DNA of 64,000 nt from Piscicola geometra (Eukaryota > Annelida > Clitellata > Hirudinida > Piscicolidae): the NCBI GenBank assembly GCA_943735955.1, contig OX030957.1:7549757-7613756 (forward strand). The letters are read 5' to 3'. A program made the translations under genes and the position numbers. Of the stretch, positions 36,101-48,400 are shown one piece after another (the first letter of the stretch is position 1; each line of letters begins with the position of its first letter). The notes beneath the pieces are model-generated. The model was not told where the DNA came from. It worked only from the letters and a program-made list of their open reading frames with translations, and did not search any database.

Positions 36101-39100
36101 AGACCAATCTCTCCTGGAGATCCTGGGAGACCCTGGTTAAAAGATGAATAATGGATGAGTGGATGCTTTGATATTAAAAAAAAAATTCAAAATGAGAATA
36201 GGATCAAATGGTTGAATAATAACTTTCAAGTCAGTTTCTCGAGAGTAATTTTAATTTCATATAATTTGTTTGAGTTAAAAAAACAAGCAGGTTGAGATTA
36301 AATAATCTCTACACTCACAGTGTCTCCCTTTTCTCCTTCAGGTCCATCTTTTCCTTGAGGACCCTGATTTAACAAATAAAAAACTTTTTTACCGAGAAAG
36401 ATATTATATATTAAAACATTCTTTCCCTAAAAACATACGCCACCAATGTTAGCCTCAATGACGCACCAATGGTCCTTCTTGTCCGGGCAGACCAGTGAGT
36501 CCGTTTTTGCCGGTGGCTCCTGGACTTCCCCTGGGTCCAATTGGTCCTGGTGAGCCTGCTGCTCCCTGAAAAGGTTAGTGAGAGGATTACAAAAGGAGGT
36601 TAATAGATTAAGTAGATGAGGTAAATAGATTTTCAAATTTAGAAAAAAATTCACATTGAATTAAAATATCACTGAAATTAGACATTTTTTAAATTTTAAT
36701 GATAAATTGACTAATGCATGCTCTTTACCCTAACCCTGACCCTTACCTAACCCTAGCCTTTACCAATCTTAACCCTATATTACATTTCAAGTACGCATTT
36801 TTAGTGAGCCTTTGTCCAGATAACGGTTTTTAACGAATGAAGGATTCAACAAATTCAGATGATATCTATTCGATTGATGGTTACAAAGTTGGGTTTTAAT
36901 AAGATGCGTAATTTAAAGTTTTTCTATTTTCTTCTTTTGAGCCACAAAATGTATATTGACTAAACCTTTCATCAAAACTTACTGATTGTCCTGGAAGACC
37001 AACGGCTCCAGGTCTTCCAAACTCTCCAATTGGGCCCTTCAATAAAATCGAAGATTGTTTGACCATTCAAAACTAGAAATATTTAATAAAAAAAATTTTC
37101 TATTTCAATTTTTCAAAAATAGAAAAATATTTTTCTATAAACATTAAATTAATCAATTGGCACATCTTTTTTTAATATCAAAATAATTCATTTAAAAATT
37201 ATAACTAAAATAAAAAAGCGTACAGTGGCTCCTTTAACTCCTTGAGGTCCCTCGTTTCCAGAAGCTCCCTGTGGTAGCATATCGTGTTTTATTTACAATA
37301 CGACAGTCTTTTTAGAAAATATAAAGACAATTAATTGTAAAATTGAAGAATAGAGAAAAAATTATAAATAAAAATAAAATACAATTGATAAAAATAAAAT
37401 GAAAACTAAGTATAAGCTAAATAATAAAAATAACTGTAAAAAGATGTCCGATAGAAACTGTCTTTAAGGAAACACACTTACAGGTGGTCCAACAGGTCCA
37501 ATCTGTCCTCTGGGTCCATCGAATCCCCTAGGACCCTATGATGGGCGATTAAACACTCAATTAAGTAATCTACTTGACCTTCAACTAAACGGTTATTTAT
37601 AAATATAGCTCATTTATTATCAAATTTTAAGTGACTAAATGAACACTAAATTTTTGGCATGAAAAATATTTTCATTTAAAGAAAATTAAAAGCTTTTTGA
37701 GAATTTTTTTAAAGTTGTTTAAAAAATCTAGCTTATTTAAAAAAGAATAAAAAGCAAATTAAGAAACCTAATTAATTTTAATAGATAGTCAAAATTTAAA
37801 TCGACTTAATTCTAAATAAATTACCAAATAAACGTAAATAAAAAACTATTTATAATAGAAATATTTAATTGATGTTAGTATCGAAAATGATAAAGCACAA
37901 TAGTATGATGTACTTACAGGCTCACCTTCCAATCCGATGGGACCTACGGGACCCGCATCTCCCTTAAATGGTCAATTTTCGTTAGTTAAATTGATTGAAT
38001 AGTTGAATGGAGTAAATTTTAAATTACTTTTGATTAATTTATAATAGAATCTATAATGGGTTAATAATCAATTAATAATTTGTTAATAATTTCTTTGGAT
38101 TTAAAATGTAAGATTTGATCATTAAAATTCTTCAGTAACCGTCAAAGTTTATTAATAAATAGATACTTCAAAATTATATTCAAAACAAAGAAGAGAAAAA
38201 AAGCAGAAAAACCATGAAAGCAAGCAACAACCAAATAATCGAAAGTTAAATTGACATAGAGACCTGCTCTCCTTCGGGTCCCTTGAATCCCAAAGGTCCT
38301 GGTTCTCCTTGCTCTCCCTGGTGTTTGAATATTTAACGATTTAAAAATTTAAATTGGAAAATACGTGAAATATCCGTATGAATTTGAAAAATAAATAGAT
38401 TCTAGTCTTAACTACTATTTGAATGGATGAAAAAGCAAATAAAAAAGTATATCAAAAGGTTAAGAAGATAGATGTCTTAAAAAAATAATTCCAACTTATT
38501 AAAATATACAATATGATAAGATAATTTCAAAATAATGGAACAATAAGAGAAGTAAATAGATAGAATTAGGACAAGAAACCTTTTCTCCTTTCTCTCCGAA
38601 AGGTCCTGGAACTCCGGCATAACCATGGCTTCCCTGTTGGAACGAACAAATACATTGTTTACTTCTAATGATAAATTTGTAGCCGTTAAAGCAAAAACTT
38701 TTTTTAATGTATAACATACAACAATACTTTTTCGAAGTTAATTTGATTGAATTACATACTTTAAGACCAGGAAGTCCAGGAATTCCTCTGGGTCCATCTT
38801 TACCTGGTTGACCCTGCCAAAGTTTTGAAGGGTATCTTCACGTTTGAAATGAATGACAGTTTAAAAAAACACACCATTAGTATTCAAAAAAATATTATTA
38901 ACAAAAATATAAAGGATAACTTCAAGTTATAGTAATCTTGCGATACAAACCCTTGTTCCAATGTTTCCAGGAGGTCCTTGAATTCCCCTGGGTCCGATTA
39001 CACCCTGAAAATATATGTTGTTGTGTATGAACCATTTTATCATTAAAAAATATAGAGAAAAAACGTATATTGAATTAGCTTCTTACAGTGTGACCAGTTT

Positions 39101-42100
39101 CTCCTTTGTCTCCTTTTGGTCCCGAGTAACCTTGGTAGCCCTAGATTAAAATTCGTAAGAGTAGTGATATAAAATTTATAATATAAACTATGAGATGTTT
39201 TGTTGAAATTTTCGATGTTTAATAAGTGTTTTTAATTGCCACCAATATTTTTATAACATACATTTTTATTTAATAAAATCTTTTTTTCTGATACAATTAG
39301 CATAAAAATATATATCAACCATTCAATCAATCACTAATTATTTGTATAGCGCCAATTGCGAAGCGAACAAAAACGCTCAGCCATCACGATCCGAACAAGT
39401 ACGTCTTCAGGCCACGACGGAAAGCTATGAGTGACTTAGATGATGTAGTTGACTTAGTTGAAGAAGAGCGTAAATAATTCCATAAAAAAGGACCGCAGTA
39501 AAAAAAACGTTGAGCAAAAGAGTGTTTAACTGGAAAACGAAAAGAACGCTTAAAGATCTTAGACCAGATTTAGGGGGTTGTTTAATTATATTTATATAAA
39601 AAATTGGAGCAGTACAGTTATGAATTTTAAGCATATTAAAGCATTTTTTAATATATATGTATAGTATTACTATATGTATATGGTCATAAATAATTGTCAA
39701 AAAAAGTTTTACACTATTCTACTTGTTATTTTTATGTTTAGTGAACTCTACCTTTTCTCCTGTTTTTCCTGTGAATCCTTGAGGGCCAGGAACACCTTTC
39801 ATTGCCATCTGTCAAAAGTTAAATCGTTAAATTTATAGAATTTAGCTTAAGCTTATTAATACTTGTTAACTTTTTTTAATGAAATTTAGAAAAAAATTAA
39901 TTTAGTTACAACTTTAAACTCATCAAAAAAGTTTGGAAAATAAAAGGATCAAAAATTGATATCTACCATGTGCTGGTTCAGCATCGTTCTCATAGACTGC
40001 AGTTGTCCATTAGAGGTCTGAGTTCCTGGTGCCGCATCCAACTAAAGTTGAAGTTAAAAAATAATTTTGCTAGCTTTTCACATCTATATTTTTTGTAAAT
40101 AGGATATTCAAGATTTATTCACAGTTGTTTTAGAAAAGAATTAACTTTAATAATGAATTTACTGAAATAATTACATTGGAAAAAAAGATATTCGTTATCG
40201 TTTAAGCGATTGAAAGCTTTTGATGGTGGGATTTATATATTTTGTTGGATTTATTTAAAGAACACAATGACTATACTTTTGTGCGTACCAAAGCTCATAT
40301 TTAATATATAATGATTATATTATAATCTTTAAATTAATATAGCATGGTAGACTTACAGAAATAACAAAGACGTTTCCAGGAGGTCCTGGAGGTCCCTGCA
40401 ATCCACTTTTTCCATCTTTTCCGTTGATACCCTAAAAGAAAAAAAATGGTCAATAAAACTGTAAATTTTTTTTCCCAATTATGTTTTAATAAAATTTTTA
40501 TAGATGTAATACTATATTTGTTAACAATAAAAACGAGACTTAAAAAATAACTTTATAAAAGTTAGAGCAGCATTTTTTCATTAGAACAAACCTTGTCACC
40601 TGGGTACCCTGCTTCTCCTTGAGCTCCCTGCCTTAGAGTGTGTCTGGTGTCAGGAAAGCCAGCGTCAGCTGCCTTTCAATAAAATTTTTATTTGAAAAAA
40701 ATTCTAGATAGTTGCTTTTTATTCATTTGAATCTTTATAAAGTTGCTATATATTTCTTTAAAAAATGTGTATTCACAAAGTTTATAGTTTCGAAATATAA
40801 TTAAAGCCAACGAAATCATTTCTGAGGTACTGTCTACTATAATCGTCAAAAATACTACCTGATACTGGTAGTCAAAAGATCCGTGGCACTCTGGCGTGAA
40901 CTGGCAGACCTCGTAAGCTGCTTCATCGTTGGGGATCAACACCAGTTGTTGCACATCGCCCTGTTGCGAAAAAAAACTTTAGATGCCATGTGGAGGGTTT
41001 TGATTTTTACAATATTTGATTTGATTTTAATCATGTTTTTTAACTCTTAAAATTTCATGTAAAAACTTTACGGAAAAGTTCGAATAAACTTTAAAAAACC
41101 AATACAAAGCAAAAAACCTCAAACGAGTCGGATGACTTGGGGTGGTTGAAGAGGAAGATTCTTCCACCGAGATCCAAGCTGATTTGCTGGTCATTCTCCA
41201 AGACAACGGTGTAGATCACCTTGCAGTCATACACCAAGGTCACCACTCCCTCCCTCACACTCAAACCCGCCTGATGCCATCTGGCGAGTTATTTGAAAGT
41301 TGAATTTTTATTATTTCACTTATTTTGGTTTACTTATCAATCGAGACGTATCAGATCATCGTCAATAACATACTAAACATTCTCAGTGAAAAAATAATAA
41401 AAGTACTATGTTAGTTTAAACTCTTAAACTATATTTTCAGTCTAAATATTAAAACTATTATAAAGATAAAAGCACGCACTTCCCATCGGTCATGGGCACA
41501 TCGAAAGATGGAGAGTGTTTCTGGCCTTCTTTTCCTCCGTCAATGTGCAACACAGTTGTGTTTTCTGACACTTCCAAAGCCAACACCACTCTTTCCATGT
41601 TCTTGTCAAAGAGGGTGAAAAGAGAACTTTTGGCCTCCTTGGTGGCCCTGAACGTCGTGATGATGGAGAAGTCCCGGGGAAAGTTCTCTAGCCACAAAGG
41701 GTGGGAATTGAAAAAAATATGTGAATTGTCGGTTTTCTTAAATATTATTTTTTATTAAATAGTTTGAACTTTTATTTTCAACATTTTAATGTTTTTCAAT
41801 TTAGCCTATTTCAAAATATCCTTAATCGTTCAAAATAACTAACATTTATTAAATTAAGGTATATAAATAAGCAAGCACATAATTTTACTCCAAAATCGAT
41901 CATCTTGAACCAATCGAATACATACCGGGCATTATTTCCAGGGCTTCAGCGCTCAGTGAAGTGTCCCCGGAGATGTGGTAGGCGGCAGAGGGTTGAGGGT
42001 GGAGGACAGATCCGAACGGAGACCTGCATACTCCGTCGACTACTTTGATGTTGATCTTGTCTTCCGTCATATTGACCGCTCTAAGCAGGTTGATTGCATC

Positions 42101-42474
42101 TGTGTGGATTGAGTGGCTTTTAGGAAGGGTGTGGCGAGTTATTTTTCTTTTGCCGTTGACATAGAAAAGTTTTATTGTAAAGGTAATAAAGATGAATTGT
42201 CAGGGTTTTTTCAACAATTATTAATTTGCACGCATTAGTTAAGTTAAATATTAAAAAAATAATCACAAAACTCATTAAAAAATTACCTAAGATAATAGTA
42301 AAAGTCATATTAATTTTAAAAATCAAATTTTCCTATATTTAAATCATTTTAATTCATGAATTTTTACGAACCGTCTGGGAAAGGTTTAGAGTCAACGGCA
42401 GCTCCTAGGCTTACCGCAAAGAGTGTAGTGAGCACCAGGAGAGTCCCGAACCATTGCTTGGGGGGTTGAGACAT
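25646..42474 (-). CDS. Fibrillar procollagen alpha chain (COL5/11-like), complete, 58 exons
   Basis: Fifty-eight exons with consistent phases sum to 4854 nt (1617 aa). Transcript order: 42372-42474, 41926-42099, 41480-41687, 41118-41280, 40859-40960, 40592-40672, 40357-40431, 39967-40041, 39752-39808 (helix start), then 45 helix exons from 39087-39140 to 27266-27337, then 26825-27110, 26457-26638, 25974-26216, 25646-25789. The chain assembles into extracellular fibrils after BMP1/furin-type trimming. Order of parts: signal peptide (about [17 protein letters not shown]), N-terminal TSPN/laminin-G domain ([28 protein letters not shown]), a very short variable region, a minor helix ([19 protein letters not shown]), a linker, an uninterrupted Gly-X-Y helix of about 1010 residues and a COLFI C-propeptide ending [23 protein letters not shown] resembles the TSPN end of COL5/COL11. 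A GLKGHKG sequence near the helix C-end resembles the KGHR crosslink site. Helix exons are mostly 54, 45, 99 or 108 nt, the ancestral fibrillar pattern, with exceptions of 72, 90 and 153. The exact vertebrate class is not settled. Confidence 0.95.
35530..35610 (+). repeat. LINE 3'-tail fragment in collagen intron
   Basis: ATCAATCAATCAACCAATCA, then TTTGTATAGCGCCCTTTACT, then AAGTGAACAAAAGCGCT. This is a near match to the 3' end of the LINE copy at 47858, without any coding part. It is a short 5'-truncated insertion. Confidence 0.75.
36725..36780. repeat. Interstitial telomere-like repeat in collagen intron
   Basis: Imperfect CCCTAA/CCCTGA/CCTAACCC words over about 55 bp, like the array at the start of the window. 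Confidence 0.6.
39318..39700 (-). mobile_element. 5'-truncated L2/CR1-type LINE fragment in collagen intron
   Basis: Parallels 47858-48190 closely: an (AATC)n end, TTTGTATAGCGCC, CAAGTACGTCTTCAGGCC, and a decayed minus-strand copy of the reverse-transcriptase C-terminus ([19 protein letters not shown]). Frameshifts and substitutions make it non-coding. It lies in an intron of the collagen gene, in the gene's orientation. Confidence 0.85.
40859..42474 (-). other. Collagen N-terminal exons: signal peptide and TSPN/LamG domain
   Basis: Exons 1-5 code the signal peptide and TSPN domain. Joins are phase-exact: [37 protein letters not shown]. Conserved cysteines sit in [21 protein letters not shown] and PECHG. 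A MTED/NMT sequon is present. There is no von Willebrand C module, which separates this chain from COL1/2/3-type N-propeptides and links it to the COL5/11/24/27 architecture. Confidence 0.88.
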
Positions 42475-45449
42475 GGCGCAGGAGTTGCGATCCAGAATGC
42501 TTTATCTGCAGTTCCTCTGTGAGTTTGGTAAAAAAAGCTATACAAACAACCACTTGAGCTACTGACTCAACCCCTAGCCTCTCTTTTGAGCGCGTGCTTG
42601 AAAAATATTTTTCTCTTATAGTGAAATTTAAAACCGATATCCAAATGGCATGCAATTTATCCGTTTAGGAGGAAAAACAGAGATATCCTAGAAATTAAGC
42701 GTTAAAAAAGAAATAATCCACACATTTCAGGCAAAACCCTCAACAAGAAAGCAGCTAAAATCGATGAGCAATCTAGCAACTAAAGGAAAAACAGGTAAAA
42801 GTGAATTAAATGAAATAATCAAAAACTAAAAAAACATACATTCGGTATAGTATAATAGCATTCTGTTCCGAAAAGCTAGGAGCGCAGACAGGCTTCGGAG
42901 GCAGCCAGCGTGTAGCATCACTCCTGCCAGCTGCATCACCCAGACACTTCTGTCATCCATCTTTCCGTCAATCCACCTTATGTTATATAACATACTCAAC
43001 ATGTTATACATGTCAAAAACTCATACAACACACTATGGGGGTTATGCAATTAACTCGGTTACAACATCAGTGTGTGTTATATAGTGTTATCAAATGTTAT
43101 ATCATGTTACATTAAATTTTGCGAGTATGTGATTTGATAAACTTCGTACGGTATATGTTAGTTTTATGGGAAAAAATCTGTTCAAAATATATACAGCATA
43201 AGCGTTTTAGAACCGCATACTCTCACTTTCTAACATCTCCCCATGTCATCTCAAAAAGAAGCAGCTAGCTCAACACGTTCACTTAAGATATGATAAAACT
43301 GAATAGAAAATGAATGTTTTTAAAGTGGCATGAATATAAGAAAAATGGGAAAAAATGAAAAATAATATTTCAGATTTATTTTTTATTTATATATGGTTTA
43401 TTTAATTGAAATATCACGTTTTTTGGTCTCTTAATAATAAAATTATTTATTTTTAACATCTTTTTTTGCATTTTTTCATAGTTCTGAAATATTGAACGAT
43501 TGAAGTAAAAATTGTATTTTAAAAAATCATGATTTTAAAAGCATTTCACTAAAATAAAAATGAAAATTAACATTTTAGATTCCACCCTTATATCAATCAA
43601 GGGAATTGTTTCATAAATTTTAAAACGTTCTTCAATAAATTTGTTAAACAACTAACTCTCAAAGCCCTTATAAAAAGTTAACAATGAATTTACGTTGTTA
43701 AATTATTTGGAAAGGAATTCCAAATATATGGACCATTTGGACCATAATTATGAAATGAAAGCTTGGCAGATGAAAAATTGTTAAGACTTAGAGATAAGCC
43801 AATTTTTTATTGAAAAAAAATACGAAGAAAGAGAAGGAATAGAATTATATTTTTAAAATTTATCAAAGCTAACATAAAATTGGGAGTTTTCAGCATATAA
43901 TACAAAGTTGAAGTTATGAGAGGAAATAATGGCCGACAGTTCAGAATGATAAAGAATAGGATTAATTGAGAAAAAAATCTTAAGGGATATCATAGGAGTG
44001 GTACAGAAATAGAATGATTAGCTTAACGGTCAAACGCTTGGTATTCGACTCACTAGCGTGGGTTCGATTCGTACCATCACCTAAGGGCGTCTATGCTCCA
44101 GAGGAGCCCTGCACTTTAGGGGAAGAAGAAGAAGAATAAAAATAAACATATCTATAAAATAAATAAGATTTAACCCATAAAAACGAACAGCAAAATAAAA
44201 TTAGACAAAAAATGGAAAAATTAAGAAGTTTCAAAAATCTATTCAACAATTTATTGATCTATCAAAAGTTTTTAACATATAATCTATTTGTCACAAAAAA
44301 TCTAAGATTTTTCAGATGTCATCAACAAACTAGCAAAATGAAAACAAACCAGCAGCAACGTTAAGTGCTGGAAAAACAAAATATGAAAAAAAAAGTTGTT
44401 TTAAAGCAATCTTTAAAAAAAACATTCTTTTATTTTTAATACACACATGCCTATTGCTTTGATATATTCTTCAAATAGAAAGAAGAGATTTTGCAATTGG
44501 AGGGGAAAGAAAGCTTAAAGAGAATATATACTCTAGCATATTCTGAATTTGCAATAATAAAATTAGTAAATTGTTATAACTCATAAACTTAAAGAGTCTT
44601 TAGAAGTAGCGTCACTCTACAAATGGGCAGTATCGGCTCCAAGACGCGACTTAACGTAATTCCTGTTAGTCCCGTTGTCAAGAAGAGTTCTATTCTCGAA
44701 ACTGCATACTTTTATGGCTAGTTCAATAAAAATATTCTCTCATTAAAATATTATCACCAAACTTCTTTAATAATATTGATAATATTCTTTGAATAACGAA
44801 TATTAAAGTTTTTCTATTTCTTAAAGTAAAAATGCTTCTATAGTTTGTGAAGTAGAAACTATAAACTTGATTTTTTACACATCAAGAGTTACAGCCAAAT
44901 GGCTGTAATGAGGTAAGAGAAGTGTTTGAGTCGAAGTTGAGAAGGAACCAGAAGGAAAATGTTTCTCTGTACAACGATAAAGGTTTAATGAAGTTTTTAA
45001 TGGATAAAAAGCTTTAAAAATTAAACTAAATTCCTTAGTTCATTGACTTCAAAAATATTTATAATATAAAAATTACATACTTATTTTATGGTGTTTAAGC
45101 TTTTAGTTCAAATGATATTACAATTACAATTTAAAATTTTAACAAATAAACTTGTCTGTATAAAGCAAGATTACAAAATCCACATGTAACCCATTAGAAC
45201 TAACGGAGAAGTTCGTGACTGAAATAACGGCGTTGTTGATATCGCACGTCCACCAGAGTAACGACCGCACGCAGCCAGTTCTGCTCTTCAACCATCCCAG
45301 ACTACTCCTCAAACTACTCAACAAAGTTGGCTCTAATAATCATCATTGTGCTTTTGGAGCTTGTAAATCAGACTGTTCAGAAAGTTTCCATGCTTGTCAT
45401 TATTAATTTAAATGAATTTTATTCATTTCAGTTTTCATGTGATTTGATC
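42475..45449. other. Intergenic, collagen 5' flank to decarboxylase
   Basis: AT-rich. The first few hundred bases should contain the collagen promoter, but I could not place it. A stretch at 42880-42980 is GC-richer and may be repeat-derived. One tRNA-derived SINE lies at 44010-44155. Confidence 0.45.
44010..44155 (+). repeat. tRNA-derived SINE
   Basis: Box A-like TAGCTTAACGG is followed about 40 bp later by box B GGGTTCGATTC, then a tRNA-unrelated part and an A-rich end (GAAGAAGAAGAATAAA). The spacing fits an internal pol III promoter. It is not a functional tRNA, because no cloverleaf could be completed. Confidence 0.7.
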
Positions 45450-48400
45450 ATGATTTTACAAAATGCTAAAGTATACGAAGAAAACATTGCTTCTGAACTA
45501 ATTTGTTTAAAATTTGGTGACGTAGTCGCTAGACTGTTGGATTCTAAGCATTATCTGGTAGTAAGTTCTGAAGAAAACGTAAATCATTTTTGACAATACT
45601 GCCGTGAGTATCGATGATTTGCAGCCATAAAGCAAATGAGGCAGACGGTCTTAAAAAATATTCTAGTTTGAACTTTCATTGAATCAACGAGCTGTATAGA
45701 AACTTTATGTAGTGAAACTTATACTTGAAGAGCTTTAAGTAAAATTGTTATAATTTTGAGTTGAAACACTACATTCTTACATCATCCATCTCATCATTCC
45801 AGGTCCTATTCCTTCAGGGTGGTCCGAAAACCTTAGACCAGCTGGTGTCTGGATGCTCTAAAATCCTAAAGTACTGTGTGAAAACAGGCTAGAAGAAATT
45901 ATAAATTTAGATATTTCAAAAAATTGGTTAAATATTTAAAGTTTTCCGTGATTTAAAACTACATATTGGAAAAAATAGTTGAGTATGTTTTTTCATACGT
46001 GACTATCATGGGCGGCGATCCTGGGGGGGTCCTGGGGTCCGCCTTAATGTAGACCCCCCCCACTTTTTCAATAAAAACATGTTAATACTCGTTTTGATAC
46101 AAGCATAATCCTCAATCATGGCATAAAAAAGAGTGTTTATATAGTAATACATTGTGAGTATGTGTAGTTGTAGTAATAGCTGTCTAAAACCAAACTATTC
46201 TTTGCTTACTTAAATATTCGTTTCAAAAAATTTTTTTTATACTTTTTTTTAAGTGGGGGAAAGGAAGTTCGGAGTCAAGAACCCCTTCAGGATCGTCCAT
46301 GCTGGTTAGGACCCCCCAAGATTTGCAGCAGATCACCGCCCCTTTTGACTATGTGATCGATTACTTTTTAAAATTGGATATATATTTTCAATATCTTATT
46401 TTATCATGGTCCATACATCAAAAACATTTTTGGAAAGTATCATCTCCAGATGGTGCACAGATAAATCACAGATAACCGTGAAACTTATAAAGTACTACAA
46501 TTGTAAACAAAATTAATTAAAAAAATTATTTATCCTTGATACAAATTGGGAAAAAATATTATATATTTTGAATACTTCAATATTTATTCGAATGGATTTT
46601 CGGGACTTATAAACAAGCATTCAGTCATATTTTATAGATTTATAAAACCTTTGAAAACCATTAGCAATGAAGAAATAGTGTTAGGTCGTTTATAGCTCCA
46701 AGGGAAGAAACATGTGCTGAAAGCTTTAAAAACTCCTAAACTTAAGATGCTTTAAAAGTTTTTTTTTCTTTTAGTTTTAGAAAATATATTTTTTCTTCAT
46801 TGACCAAGTATGAAGAAATAATTTTGATTGAAAGCTACATCTTTTAAACGAAAAAAGAGTTATAAAATTATTTATGACTTCAAATTAAATTGATCCTTTC
46901 TCTAGGCCATCCGAGGTTTTTCAATCAAATATCTCAAGGTCTAGACATTGTGGGACTGGCTGGTGAGTGGATGACCGCAGCCACAAACATCAGTCTGTGA
47001 GTATGCATTCAGTGTGGATCAACGTGTTAATGGAATTTATACTTATTGAAACTATAATGCTTCAAGACGCGTGTGATACCGTGTGATATAAACTTTTTTT
47101 AGTTCCAAACGTTTATTAAGAAAAACCTACTTATCAATTTTCTCAATTATTTAAAAACTCTTTTAGGTTTTAAAATTAAGAAAACTAATTTATGATTTTG
47201 AAAGTCTAAAATATGAATTTGGAAGATCTTCCGAGAATGCTCTCTTGTTTAAAAAAATGGAAGAAGTTGTGGTGAAGAAAATGGTGGAAATGATTGGTTG
47301 GAAAAGTGCTCAAGGAATACTAACTCCTGGTAAATAGCCATAATTCACGAATTTCTTTAAACTTGAGTTCATTTTTTAAATTATTTTTACTTAAATCTCC
47401 GAAATTAAATAAATAAATTTGCATAATATTTTAACTCAATTTTTTTCTCTCAAATTTACTACACAATTATAGAACGATTCTTTCAATTATGTGCCTAAAT
47501 AACAACGTCAGGGGGCACTATGTCTAACTTGTACAGCGTGGCTGTAGCTAGAAACAGCGCCTGTAGAACAATGCAGACTGAGGGATACGACAAGAAAAAG
47601 CCAATGGTTCTTTTCACTTCTGATCAGGCTAGTCAATGAATAATTTTTTTTTCCAATTTTTTTTGAGCTAGACTATCTCGTCCTATGCATGTTTCCAAAT
47701 ATTTTTTCAGAGTCACTTTTCGATCAAGCGAGCAGGGATTCTGTTGGGAGTTGGTGGAGAATACGTGGTCATGGTCTCTTCGGATGTCAGGTCTGTAAAA
47801 AAGTTGAAATCAGGCAGATAATAGACTTTTCGTAGTAATTTTTGAACTTATTTTTCAATCAATCACTAATAATAATTTGTATAGCGCCCTTTACTAAGCG
47901 AACAAAAGCGCTCAGCCATCACGTCCCAAACAAGTACGTCTTCAGGCCTCGACGGAAAGTTATGAGTGACTTAGTTGAAGTTAAAGAAGAAGGTAAAGAA
48001 TTCCATAAAAGAGGACCACAGTAAGAAAAAGAACGTTTAGCAAAAGAGTGTTTAACTGGAAAACGAAAAGAAAGATTAAAGGTAGATGATCTTAGACCAG
48101 ATTTAGGGGGTTGTTTAATTAGATTTTTAAGATAAATTGGAGCATTACAGTTATGAATTTTAAACATATTTAAACATATTTTAAAAGTCACTCTAGATCT
48201 CAAAGGGAACCAATGTAACAAACGAAGATAAGGAGAAATGTAAGAAAACTTAGGAACACGCGCAACAAGACGAGCAGCACAATTAAAGGTTTTATTTAGA
48301 GGAGCTAAAGTAGTATCAGGGAGACCATAGTAAAGAGAGTTGCAATAATCAATCCTGGAGAGAACTAGAGAAGATACAAAAAGTTGCAAGGTAGGATCAT

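Larger units (their letters stand above)
27266..39808 (-). other. Collagen major triple-helix exons
   Basis: Forty-six exons encode continuous Gly-X-Y. They start with exon 39752-39808 ([19 protein letters not shown]) and pass through, for example, 36467-36565 (99 nt), 34011-34163 (153 nt), 33246-33353 (108 nt), 32879-32968 (90 nt), 30123-30230 and 29922-30029 (108 nt each), 28937-29044 (108 nt), 27876-27983 (108 nt) and 27266-27337 (72 nt); most others are 54 nt. Every exon starts with a complete Gly codon, so the introns are phase 0. No Gly-X-Y interruption was noticed. The exon 29231-29284 uses a GC donor. Confidence 0.9.

Noticed and set aside
44010..44085. Possible functional tRNA gene
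   Set aside because: Box A and box B are present, but no acceptor stem or anticodon arm could be completed; better explained as a SINE.
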